This document shows, piece by piece, positions 56,882-64,000 of a stretch of 64,000 nucleotides of DNA (the first letter of the stretch is position 1; every line of letters starts with the position of its first letter). The notes beneath the pieces are model-generated. The model was not told where the DNA came from. It made no database searches and saw nothing but the letters and a program-made list of their open reading frames with translations. Source of the DNA: Dongia deserti. Lineage in GTDB: Bacteria; Pseudomonadota; Alphaproteobacteria; Dongiales; Dongiaceae. A program made the position numbers and the translations under genes. The stretch is taken from assembly GCF_003574735.1 (NCBI RefSeq), contig NZ_QORW01000011.1, positions 124,001 to 188,000 on the forward strand. The letters run 5' to 3'.

Positions 56882-59800
56882 CTACCAGCTGATGCGGATC
56901 CCGCCGGTTGCCGCGACGCCTTCGGCATCGTCGCCGAAGATGTAATCGGCATCGATGGTGAAGCTGACGCCGTCCTTCGGCAGCGCGATATCAAACCCGG
57001 CGCCCACCTCGAAGGTAGTGTCCGGCAACTCCTGCTCAATGATCCGGCCCGAAACCCTTGCATCGGTCTCGCCCAGGAACTCCTGGTTCACCGACGCTTC
57101 GAAGTAGAAGTTGCCTTTCACCGGCTCAGCACGTGCGCCGGCGGTGGTGCTGAGTTCCTGCCCGATGCGGAGCCCGAGGCGGCCACGCAGGGAGTCCGCA
57201 TCCTCCAGCTTGATCTCAGCCCCGCTGTCGTCGGTGAAGCTGTCACCGCCGGCATGGGCATAGACGAGTTGTGCCTGCGGCTGGAGATAGAGCCCGCCTT
57301 CGGTCAAGTCGAAGCGATAACCGGTCTCCAATGACAGACCGATGACCGGAATCTCAACATCGCCATCTTCGCTCACATTCTCGGAATTGTAGTCACCATC
57401 CAGCCAGTCGAACTTCACGAGCGCGTCAAGATAATAGGGGCCACGGAAGTAGGTGGCATAGGCACCGATGGTGGCGATGTCGAAGTCGATGTCCGCGCTC
57501 GACTGCTCGAACCCGACCGACGCCCAGCCGTAGCCGGCGAAGGCGCCGAGAACCAGCCAGTCGTCGCTCAGCACATTGTCGAACCCGATGTCGAACCCCG
57601 CCTCCGCCCGCACGGTGTCGAGATCGAAGTCTGCCGGTCCGTGCTGCTCGACATCCATGTCGGCGCCGATCACGCGCAACCACCCGGCTTGGCCGCTGTC
57701 ATTCATGCGCGCCGTACTGGTGTCGCCGGCCGCGGTGGTGACCAGCGGCAAGGTTGCTGCCTGTCCCGCTTCGGTCGCGCGCCGGACCCCACCCAGCCGT
57801 TCGTGCAGCACACCGAGATCCGAATACCAGGTGAGCAGCGCGCCGGTCGCAATTGCGGGATACTCCAGCGCCCCGTCGAAGAAACTCGACCGCAGGTACC
57901 AGTTCTGGTCGGTTTTCGCCTGGTTCTGGAAGAACAGGTCATATTGGTATGCACCGGCCACCGCCGGGCCGGCGGGCGCGAAGGCATCCGCGTCCGATGC
58001 AGTCCGTACATTCACAACCAGGATGCCGTCGCCGGTCGTCTGGCCGCCGCTGCCGCCGGCGTTGATGATCGAAATGGCAGTCGCACCAGTGCCTGTCACG
58101 GCGTTGTCCAGGATCAGCACGTCGGACTGGCCGCTCGATCCGTCATCCAGCACCACGTCCAAGGCCAGGCGCCCGCCATTGCTTGTAAAAACGTTGTTGC
58201 CCGCCGCCGCCCCGTCCGTCTGGTCGGTGATCACCAGCAGGTCGCCCGCCACGCCGTCCTGTAGCGTAATAAGCCCTGAATGCACGAAGAACTCGAGGTT
58301 GGTGAGGAACCCCTGCTCCACGCCTTCCTGCGTGATGTCCGCGTTGCCGCCGCCGGGGTGCATGATCTGGCCCGTCGTGTTCCACGACGTCGCACCGCTG
58401 ACACTCGACAGGCGCAGGGTCCCGATATTCTCCACCGTGTCACTACCGGCTCCGAAATCCCCGATCGCCACCCCTTCGGTGTCACGCACGCCATCGCCGT
58501 CAGTGTCGGCGAAATGCCGCAGGTTGATGCTGGTCGGCGACATGTTGGCGAGGACATCCGCGCCGGCGCCCAGGTCGAAGAAACCAGTAATGGTGCCGAC
58601 GTTGGTGATGGCGAGATCCTCGATGTCGCCCCGAATGGCGAAGTCGCTCAAGGCGCCGACGGAACCGCCGATACCCAGCGTAGAGGCATTGAGTGCACTG
58701 ACGAAGATGCCCTGTCCGGTGCCCCCGCCGCCCATGATGTCGCCCTGGACGATGACGGTCGCTGCGCCGGCGGCCGCGACCACGAACACGCCGTCGGAAC
58801 CGTCGCCGGGCGCAAGGATGTTGCCGGACTGGACCAGCAGCACGTCTCCGCCCGCGCCAGTCGCGAAGATGCCGGTCGCAGCGTCGCCGGTGACCGAGAT
58901 GTTGCCTTGCGATACCGCCTGGGCAGTCGTGGCGCCATTCACGAGGATGCCGAAGGTGCCGTCGCCGGTGGTCGAGATGTTGCCGCTCGAAACCACAATG
59001 CTCTTGTCCCCGCCGGAGGTGCTGATGATGCCGCTGGCGCCGTCGCCTGCGACCGAGATGTCGCCGGTAGACTGGGCGCCGGTCAGCAGGTTGCCGCTGG
59101 CATGGATGCCGTGCGCAGAAGAACCGATGGTGGAGACGTTGCCCTCGGAGAGCACGATGCTGATACCCGGGCCGTTGGCAAGAAGGCCGACGGCGGCATT
59201 GCCGGAGGTCGAAACGGCACCTGTCGAGTAGATGACGGCGTAGGTGGAGCCGTAGCTATGGATGCCGATTGCGCCGTCGCCATCGGTCGTGACGTCGCCG
59301 ACCGACACGATCTTGGAAAGCGCGGCGGTCGATTTGGCGAAGATGCCTTGCGCCAGATCTCCGCTGGTCGAGATGTCGCCTGCCGAGAGGATGAGAACCT
59401 CGCCCGGGGCCTGAGCATAGATGCCGAGCGCTCCGCTTCCCGAGGTGGTAACGGAGCCCTCGGAATAGACGCCGGCGGTACCAGCCGAAGCCGTCGCGAA
59501 GAGCGCAACCGTCCCGTTGCCCTTGGTCATGACGTCGCCCTTCGAAACGATGCCCCCGCTGAGGGCCCCACCGGCGTAGAGGCCGAACCCGCTGGCTCCG
59601 GTGATTGCGATATTGCCGGTGGAATATATGATCGCCGATCCGCTGGCGGATTTCGTATGGATGCCCGCCGGGCCACCGCCGGTAACTGCGATGTTCCCGA
59701 TCGAGGTGACCTTGCTCGCCGCAGCAGCGCCGGCGGCATATGCATAAATCCCAGTCGCGCTACCGCCCTGCGCCGCGATGTTACCGTCAGACGTCACGGT

Positions 59801-61492
59801 GACGAACGAATTGTAGGACTCCGCGTGAATACCGGTCGCGCCGCCGCCTTTTGCAGTGATGTCGCCCGCTGACGCGACTGTGCTGTGTCCGGTAAACGCG
59901 TATGCATGGATGCCGGCGACGCCGCCGCCCTCGACAGAAATCTCGCCGTTCGACGCTACCGTTACGAAAGAGCCAATGGATGTCGCAGCGATGCCGTCGG
60001 CGCCGCCGCCGTTGGTTTTTATGTCGCCGCTTGAGTAGACGCTCGCGCTGCCTGTGCCGGCATCGGCATCAATGGCTCGGGCGCCGTTGCCGCCCGTCGT
60101 TATGTCGCCGGATGAAATAACCAGCACGAAGGTGTCCGCCTCGGCGGAGATGCCGTCCGCACCGCCGCCCTTGGTCACGATGCCACCGGTCGATGCGATC
60201 GTGACAGCACCGCCGGCCGATCGGCCCTCGATGCCCGCGGCATCCATGCCTTGCGTGGAAATTTCGCCGCTCGAGGTCACAGCGACATCGGCGTCCTTGG
60301 AATAGGCGTTGATGCCATCGGCACCGTCGCCCTTAGTCGAGATGTTACCGTTCGAGGTGATACCTGCCCCGTCGAGGCCACTGGCGCGAATGCCGGACGC
60401 ATTGTCTCCATTCGTCGAGACGTCTCCGCTCGATGAGATGATGACTGTTCCGGCCAGTGCACTGCCGAGAATGCCCGTCGCGTTGTCGCCCAGAGTGGAG
60501 ACTGCGCCGGTTGACGAGATGGTGACGATGCCGCCCAGAGCGCTCCCGGCGATGCCGCCGGAACTGTTGCCCTTGGCGGTGATGTCGCCGGTCGAGGTGA
60601 TGGTCGCGCCGGAGATGCCAAAGGCTGCAATGCCCGGCGCCAGGGGACCGTCGGTCGAGATATCGCCCTCTGACACCAGGACGATCTGGCCCGCCAGCGC
60701 CGTGCCGGCGATGCCGCCGGCGAGAGCTCCCGTGGCCGTGACGTTACCAGTCGAGTAGATCGTCGTGGACGAATAGCCCCTGCCGAAAATGCCATCGGCA
60801 TCGGTCCCGCCGGTTGTGATGTCGCCGGTCGAGGAAATCTTGACTCCACCCGTGTCTGACCGCGCGAAGATGCCGTCGGAATCGTTGCCTTGAGTGGTAA
60901 TGTCGCCGTTCGAGGTTACTGTCGCGCTTGCTCCGGCGCCCTTGGCGTAAGCGTAGATACCGGTGGAATCCTCACCATCCGTGGAGATGTCGCCGGTGGA
61001 GGCGATGGCAACCGAGCCGTCGTTCGACCGCGCATAGATGCCCTCGGCGTTGTCGTCGTCGGTGCTGATGGTAATGCCCGCCCCGCCGCTGGTGCCGGCC
61101 TTGATCACGAGGTCGCCGTAATTTCCGTCGCCGCCGGAAATGACGCCGCCCGGCTCGCCCGCCGCGCCGGTTGTGTCGATGATCGCGCCGTCTACCACCA
61201 CGACGGTGAGGTCGATCACCTGATATTGGATGCCGCCGGGATATGGGTTGGCGTCGGTTGCCGGCACGCCGTCATTGTTGCAAGTGACCGAGGGCGGCAC
61301 GCCCGCCGGAGCGCCGCACTCGTCGAGAGCTCGGGCCGGATCGCCTGTTGCCAGGGCAATTGCCACGGCAAGACCCGACGCGCCAAGCAGCAATGCGGAC
61401 CGCACCTTGGGCGGAACTGCGTGCGTTTCGAAACGATAAGCCGCCTTTCCGCTCGCGCGTGCTGCGCGGCGGGCCCTGCGATTCAAGACCAT
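56882..61492 (-). CDS. Giant autotransporter with degenerate-repeat passenger (copy 2)
   Basis: A 1536-residue paralogue of the neighbour. The same basic N-terminus (MVLNRRARRAARASG) and hydrophobic signal (LLLGASGLAVAIALATGD) lead to a DECG start. About 33 repeats of roughly 24 residues (STGDISTxGDxAxGIxA type) fill residues about 130-980. The linker carries ADTDGDGVRDTEG and GVEQGFLTNLEFF, matching copy 1, and the C-terminal barrel ends GGIRISW. AAAGGGA precedes the ATG. The extra length over copy 1 is mostly passenger repeats. It is probably exported to the cell surface; the ligand is unknown. Confidence 0.93.
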   Translation of the reverse strand: MVLNRRARRAARASGKAAYRFETHAVPPKVRSALLLGASGLAVAIALATGDPARALDECGAPAGVPPSVTCNNDGVPATDANPYPGGIQYQVIDLTVVVVDGAIIDTTGAAGEPGGVISGGDGNYGDLVIKAGTSGGAGITISTDDDNAEGIYARSNDGSVAIASTGDISTDGEDSTGIYAYAKGAGASATVTSNGDITTQGNDSDGIFARSDTGGVKISSTGDITTGGTDADGIFGRGYSSTTIYSTGNVTATGALAGGIAGTALAGQIVLVSEGDISTDGPLAPGIAAFGISGATITSTGDITAKGNSSGGIAGSALGGIVTISSTGAVSTLGDNATGILGSALAGTVIISSSGDVSTNGDNASGIRASGLDGAGITSNGNISTKGDGADGINAYSKDADVAVTSSGEISTQGMDAAGIEGRSAGGAVTIASTGGIVTKGGGADGISAEADTFVLVISSGDITTGGNGARAIDADAGTGSASVYSSGDIKTNGGGADGIAATSIGSFVTVASNGEISVEGGGVAGIHAYAFTGHSTVASAGDITAKGGGATGIHAESYNSFVTVTSDGNIAAQGGSATGIYAYAAGAAAASKVTSIGNIAVTGGGPAGIHTKSASGSAIIYSTGNIAITGASGFGLYAGGALSGGIVSKGDVMTKGNGTVALFATASAGTAGVYSEGSVTTSGSGALGIYAQAPGEVLILSAGDISTSGDLAQGIFAKSTAALSKIVSVGDVTTDGDGAIGIHSYGSTYAVIYSTGAVSTSGNAAVGLLANGPGISIVLSEGNVSTIGSSAHGIHASGNLLTGAQSTGDISVAGDGASGIISTSGGDKSIVVSSGNISTTGDGTFGILVNGATTAQAVSQGNISVTGDAATGIFATGAGGDVLLVQSGNILAPGDGSDGVFVVAAAGAATVIVQGDIMGGGGTGQGIFVSALNASTLGIGGSVGALSDFAIRGDIEDLAITNVGTITGFFDLGAGADVLANMSPTSINLRHFADTDGDGVRDTEGVAIGDFGAGSDTVENIGTLRLSSVSGATSWNTTGQIMHPGGGNADITQEGVEQGFLTNLEFFVHSGLITLQDGVAGDLLVITDQTDGAAAGNNVFTSNGGRLALDVVLDDGSSGQSDVLILDNAVTGTGATAISIINAGGSGGQTTGDGILVVNVRTASDADAFAPAGPAVAGAYQYDLFFQNQAKTDQNWYLRSSFFDGALEYPAIATGALLTWYSDLGVLHERLGGVRRATEAGQAATLPLVTTAAGDTSTARMNDSGQAGWLRVIGADMDVEQHGPADFDLDTVRAEAGFDIGFDNVLSDDWLVLGAFAGYGWASVGFEQSSADIDFDIATIGAYATYFRGPYYLDALVKFDWLDGDYNSENVSEDGDVEIPVIGLSLETGYRFDLTEGGLYLQPQAQLVYAHAGGDSFTDDSGAEIKLEDADSLRGRLGLRIGQELSTTAGARAEPVKGNFYFEASVNQEFLGETDARVSGRIIEQELPDTTFEVGAGFDIALPKDGVSFTIDADYIFGDDAEGVAATGGIRISW

Positions 61493-61584
61493 GGGTCCCT
61501 TTCGCTGATCCTGCTGTCTGTGGATTTGATCCCCTTGCGGTCGAGAGAATGCCGAAACGAGGATGGCAGGTCAGGCGCGGATCT

Positions 61585-61600
61585 GATGGAATTCCATCAA
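61585..61600. promoter_or_regulatory. Palindrome TGATGG-N4-CCATCA upstream of autotransporter 2
   Basis: TGATGGAATTCCATCA is a perfect 16-bp palindrome, 93 nt before the autotransporter start. Same arms as the site at 56815-56830. Confidence 0.65.
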
Positions 61601-61782
61601 GCGTTCGAAAAAGCGCCGCGGGTCCCGATGGCGTCGAAAAATCTTCGGAAATGCGGCGCGCGGGCGGGCCATGGACGAAATTTTTTCGGCCACCTGTGTT
61701 GGTCTGCGAGGCTGTTCATCGCCTGACCAGCTACTTTCCGGAGGTTGACAGCATATATGAGCGGGAGGCCAGAGCCGGGATT

Positions 61783-61798
61783 TGATGTAGTCCCATCA
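61783..61798. promoter_or_regulatory. Third TGATG-type palindrome, next to the Lrp/AsnC gene
   Basis: TGATGTAGTCCCATCA differs from a perfect palindrome at one arm base and is flanked to give TTTGATG ... CATCAAA. It lies about 150 nt upstream of the regulator, fitting autoregulation by the same protein that would bind the autotransporter sites. Confidence 0.55.
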
Positions 61799-61945
61799 AA
61801 GAAGTGACTTTCGCCCCACCGCGGGCGACCGCAAACTTCCGCGTCTGTCCAGCCGAGCGATTCGGACGACTACAGCAGTCCAGTCCGCCCGCGATGAACT
61901 CGGCGCGGTGGCGGCTGGAGTAGCCAACCAGTGGGGGAATGGCGC

Positions 61946-62437
61946 GTGCGCAATCAGCCGGACCTGGCGGCCTCGATTCAGCCGCTTGATGCAACAGACC
62001 TGATGATTCTGGATGCCCTGCAGCGGGACGGCCATCTCTCGCATGCAGAGATCGGCAGGCTGGTGGGGCTCGCTGTCTCTTCCGTGAATGAACGCATTCG
62101 CAAGCTGGTGCAGCGCCGCGTCATCCAGGGCTGGCAAGTACGCTTGGCGCCGGACAGGCTTGGGCTGGACCTGCTGGCCTTTGTCTATGTCCTGATCGAC
62201 CGGCCGGAGAACTCACCCGCCTTCCTGGACCTGGTCAGCCAGATTCCCGAGGTCCAGGAGTGCCATCATGTCGCGTCGGACTGGAACTTCTTGCTCAAGG
62301 TGCGGGTGAAGAATACCGCCGCGTTCGAAGCGCTGCTCACCAACCGCCTGAAGGCCGTGCCGGGCGTGGTTCGCACCCATACAGTGATCACGCTCAGCTC
62401 CCACAAGGATACGCCGGCCTTGCCGCTGAAGTGCTGA
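61946..62437 (+). CDS. Lrp/AsnC-family transcriptional regulator
   Basis: A 163-residue feast/famine regulator: N-terminal LDATDLMILDALQRDGHLSHA, then EIGRLVGLAVSSVNERIRKL (helix-turn-helix), VIQGWQVRLAP and a C-terminal RAM ligand domain (VQECHHVASDWNFLLKVRV, VVRTHTVITLSSHKD). A GTG start at 61946 has GGGGGAA 6 nt upstream; a GTG at 61931 does not. Divergent from the giant autotransporter, with palindromes of one type before it and before both autotransporter genes, so it is the prime candidate regulator of that locus. The effector is probably an amino acid. Confidence 0.92.
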   Translation: MRNQPDLAASIQPLDATDLMILDALQRDGHLSHAEIGRLVGLAVSSVNERIRKLVQRRVIQGWQVRLAPDRLGLDLLAFVYVLIDRPENSPAFLDLVSQIPEVQECHHVASDWNFLLKVRVKNTAAFEALLTNRLKAVPGVVRTHTVITLSSHKDTPALPLKC

Positions 62438-62460
62438 GCGCTTCGACGCGCGGCCCGCCC

Positions 62461-63546
62461 CTACAGCGCCCCGAACTCCTCCACCCGCGTGACGGTGGTA
62501 GCAAACTCCTGCGCCTGTGGGGAAACCGCCATCGGACAGCGCACGCCGGGAATGACGGCGACATCGAACAGCTCGCGCACCAGTCCTTCGAGCCGCAGCC
62601 ATTGCAAGACGTCGCCGGTCCGGAGGTCGATGATCTGGATGCCGCACCAGGGATCGGCATCCTTCTTCTTCAGGTTGTCGTCGAGCTCAAGCCCCGAGAA
62701 GCTCCGGTCGCGCGGCAGCGACAGGCCGACGATCGCCGCTGGCCCATGGAACGCGAGACCGCGCAGGAAGCCGGGCAGGAAAGCGTGATCCCGCGCCTTT
62801 CCGCTTTGCGCGTCAATTTCGCAGAGATAACCGCGGCCGGAATCGAGCACCCAGAGACGGTTGTTCCAGACCCGCGGCGAATGCGGCATGGAAAGCTTTT
62901 CCGTGACGATGCGGTCGTCCTTGAGGTCGATCAGGATGCCGCCCTCCGCGCGCCGGTCGCGCCAGCCGTTCACCACGTCGCTGCGGCACACCGCCGTCAC
63001 GTAGCGCGCCTTGCCGTCCTGCATGGCGAGGCCGTTCAAGTGGCAGCGATCCTCCGGCGCCAGCTTGCTGATGAAAGGCGGTTTCCAGATCGGGCGGAAC
63101 GAATGCGTCAGATCGAATTCTGCCAGGCAGGAGTACGACGTGTTGACGAAGACCACGCGGCCGTTGGGCTGCACCGCCAACTCGTGCACGTCGATGTCGC
63201 CGGTGGTCTGCGCGTTGCGCGGCACGAAGCAGCGATCGAAATGCTGGTTGGCACGCTCGCCCTGTCTCAGCATGTTCTCCAGCCGCCAGACCTGCGCCAG
63301 CGCCGCCAGATAGATGCGCTGCTCGCCGGCCCACAGGCCCATCGCGCGCGTGAAGCCGATCTGGTTGACGGAAAGCACGCCGCCGGCCTGCACGCCGACC
63401 AGGAACAGCTGGCCGGTCTGATAGGAGGTGAAAGCGAGGCTCACATCGTGCGCCACCAGCCAGCCGGCCAGGCCGCGCGAGCAGGTGATCTCGGTCTTGA
63501 TCGAACCGTCCTCCCCACCCGCCGGACTGTCCGCGCCTTCGCTCAT
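62461..63546 (-). CDS. TIGR03032 family protein (predicted beta-propeller)
   Basis: A 361-residue protein with the family blocks FVPRNAQTTGDIDVHELAV, VFVNTSYSCLAEFDL, PPFISKLAPEDRCHLNGLAM, YVTAVCRSDVVNGWR, LSMPHSPRVWNNRLWVLDSG and PGFLRGLAFHGPAAIVGLS. These correspond to blades of a propeller-like fold; the function of the family is not established. It has no signal peptide. Its ATG overlaps the stop of the IalB-like gene by 4 nt (ATGA), so the two are translationally coupled. Confidence 0.88.
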   Translation of the reverse strand: MSEGADSPAGGEDGSIKTEITCSRGLAGWLVAHDVSLAFTSYQTGQLFLVGVQAGGVLSVNQIGFTRAMGLWAGEQRIYLAALAQVWRLENMLRQGERANQHFDRCFVPRNAQTTGDIDVHELAVQPNGRVVFVNTSYSCLAEFDLTHSFRPIWKPPFISKLAPEDRCHLNGLAMQDGKARYVTAVCRSDVVNGWRDRRAEGGILIDLKDDRIVTEKLSMPHSPRVWNNRLWVLDSGRGYLCEIDAQSGKARDHAFLPGFLRGLAFHGPAAIVGLSLPRDRSFSGLELDDNLKKKDADPWCGIQIIDLRTGDVLQWLRLEGLVRELFDVAVIPGVRCPMAVSPQAQEFATTVTRVEEFGAL

Positions 63547-64000
63547 TTGACGCCGCTGCGCTTCTTCAAGGCATCCAGGGCTGCCGTGAAGCCACTGAGC
63601 GAGAATTCGAACACCGCGTTCCGCCCGCCGCCGACCCCAACGCCAACCTTGGCCTTGGCGCCGCCGCGCATCGCGGTTTGCTGTTCCGCCGAGAGCGGGG
63701 TCATCGCCTCGCAGCCGTGCTGGAGGCAGCGCAAGAACTTGAGCTGCATCGGCTGGCCCTCATCGATCTTCATGGCGGGCTCGGCCGTCAGGTCGACGCC
63801 CAGCGGCACGAGAGCGCTGGCGATCGCCGACCACTCCTTCGTTTCCGGTTTGGGGACCATGGCCACCGCAAGGGCGCCCAGCCGCCTGCCGTTCTTGTCG
63901 ATGATGATGGTCCGGATTTCGCAGATCCGCGGCTCATTCGCGGCTTGTGGTTGCGGGCAGTAGAGATCCCAGTCCTTGAACTTCTCCGGTTTGGCCGCCG
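63543..64000 (-). CDS. Invasion-associated locus B (IalB)-family protein, truncated at the window edge
   Basis: The frame is open from the right edge of the window, so the first codons and any signal peptide lie outside; about 152 codons remain. It begins AAKPEKFKDWDLYC and shows the family Cys pairs (DLYC with PRICEI; LRC with HGCEAM), a GVDLTAEPAMKIDEG segment where the consensus has GV.L..G....ID.G, and the closing FSLSGFTAALDAL. IalB-type proteins are small periplasmic disulfide-bonded proteins of uncertain role. The stop overlaps the ATG of the TIGR03032 gene. An ATG/GTG near 63866 is an internal codon, not the true start. Confidence 0.85.
   Translation of the reverse strand, partial: AAKPEKFKDWDLYCPQPQAANEPRICEIRTIIIDKNGRRLGALAVAMVPKPETKEWSAIASALVPLGVDLTAEPAMKIDEGQPMQLKFLRCLQHGCEAMTPLSAEQQTAMRGGAKAKVGVGVGGGRNAVFEFSLSGFTAALDALKKRSGVK

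Larger units (their letters stand above)
61493..61945. other. 453-nt divergent regulatory region
   Basis: The gap between autotransporter 2 (leftward) and the Lrp/AsnC regulator (rightward) contains no convincing gene. It holds two TGATGG-type palindromes (61585-61600, 61783-61798), a TTGACA at 61745-61750 and an AT-rich patch (GCATATATGAG), so it is best read as shared promoter DNA. Confidence 0.6.

Noticed and set aside
57000-61200. CRISPR-like or satellite array at the autotransporter genes
   Set aside because: The repeats are in frame, encode a consistent peptide pattern and are degenerate; there are no spacers or cas genes.

Overview
The window is a GC-rich (roughly 60-70% by eye) bacterial chromosome segment with the gene content of an alphaproteobacterium, most like a free-living Rhodospirillales-type organism. 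The clues are an Irr-type Fur regulator, a ROSE-like RNA thermometer on a small heat-shock gene, ubiE-ubiB-coaBC-dut in a row, an invasion-associated-locus-B protein, and the rimP-nusA-ylxR-infB-rbfA-truB-rpsO-pnp block in the usual order. I see no rRNA, tRNA, CRISPR array, IS element or prophage.

Layout. 1-3.5 kb is a heat-shock locus: two Hsp20 genes leftward and groES-groEL rightward, driven from a shared intergenic region with two divergent sigma-32-like promoters. 3.4-5.7 kb holds a secreted TPR/pentapeptide-repeat gene that sits between two copies of the groEL terminator region. 5.8-9.2 kb has an enoyl-CoA hydratase with a small exported protein and a large SARP-type regulator. 9.2-12.7 kb is a polyamine-type module: class III aminotransferase, PotF-like binding protein and a TetR/BetI-like regulator with a clear operator. 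12.7-25 kb is mostly housekeeping and central metabolism (mutM, ubiE, ubiB, coaBC, dut, an Rrf2 regulator with cysK, a MoeB/HesA enzyme, exporter, epimerase, dehydrogenase, SH3 protein).

24.8-27.9 kb is an Irr-rubrerythrin-FeS oxidoreductase-DUF3501 cluster with an Irr-box-like site, probably an iron/peroxide response unit. 28-36.9 kb is mixed: TPR proteins, a hydratase of the 2-keto-4-pentenoate type, a queuosine-salvage (Qng1/DUF2419) protein, and a TetR-mandelate racemase-like-nitronate monooxygenase unit. At 37.2 kb lies a DUF4242-adenylate cyclase fusion. At 38.2-40.8 kb is the standout, a single AT-rich 870-residue gene that appears to join a PD-(D/E)XK nuclease domain, a TPR-like middle and a C-terminal PIN nuclease domain. 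It looks like a horizontally acquired conflict or defence gene.

42.4-52.7 kb is the translation/RNA-decay block. 52.9-61.5 kb holds two tandem paralogous giant autotransporters built of short degenerate repeats. Each has a TGATGG-N4-CCATCA-type palindrome upstream, and a third such site lies before the divergent Lrp/AsnC regulator at 61.9 kb, which suggests a dedicated regulon. The window ends in a TIGR03032-type protein and a truncated IalB-family gene.

Dispersed palindromic (REP-like) elements and an ATCAGG-rich element occur between genes; in one case this element forms the coding tail of a gene.
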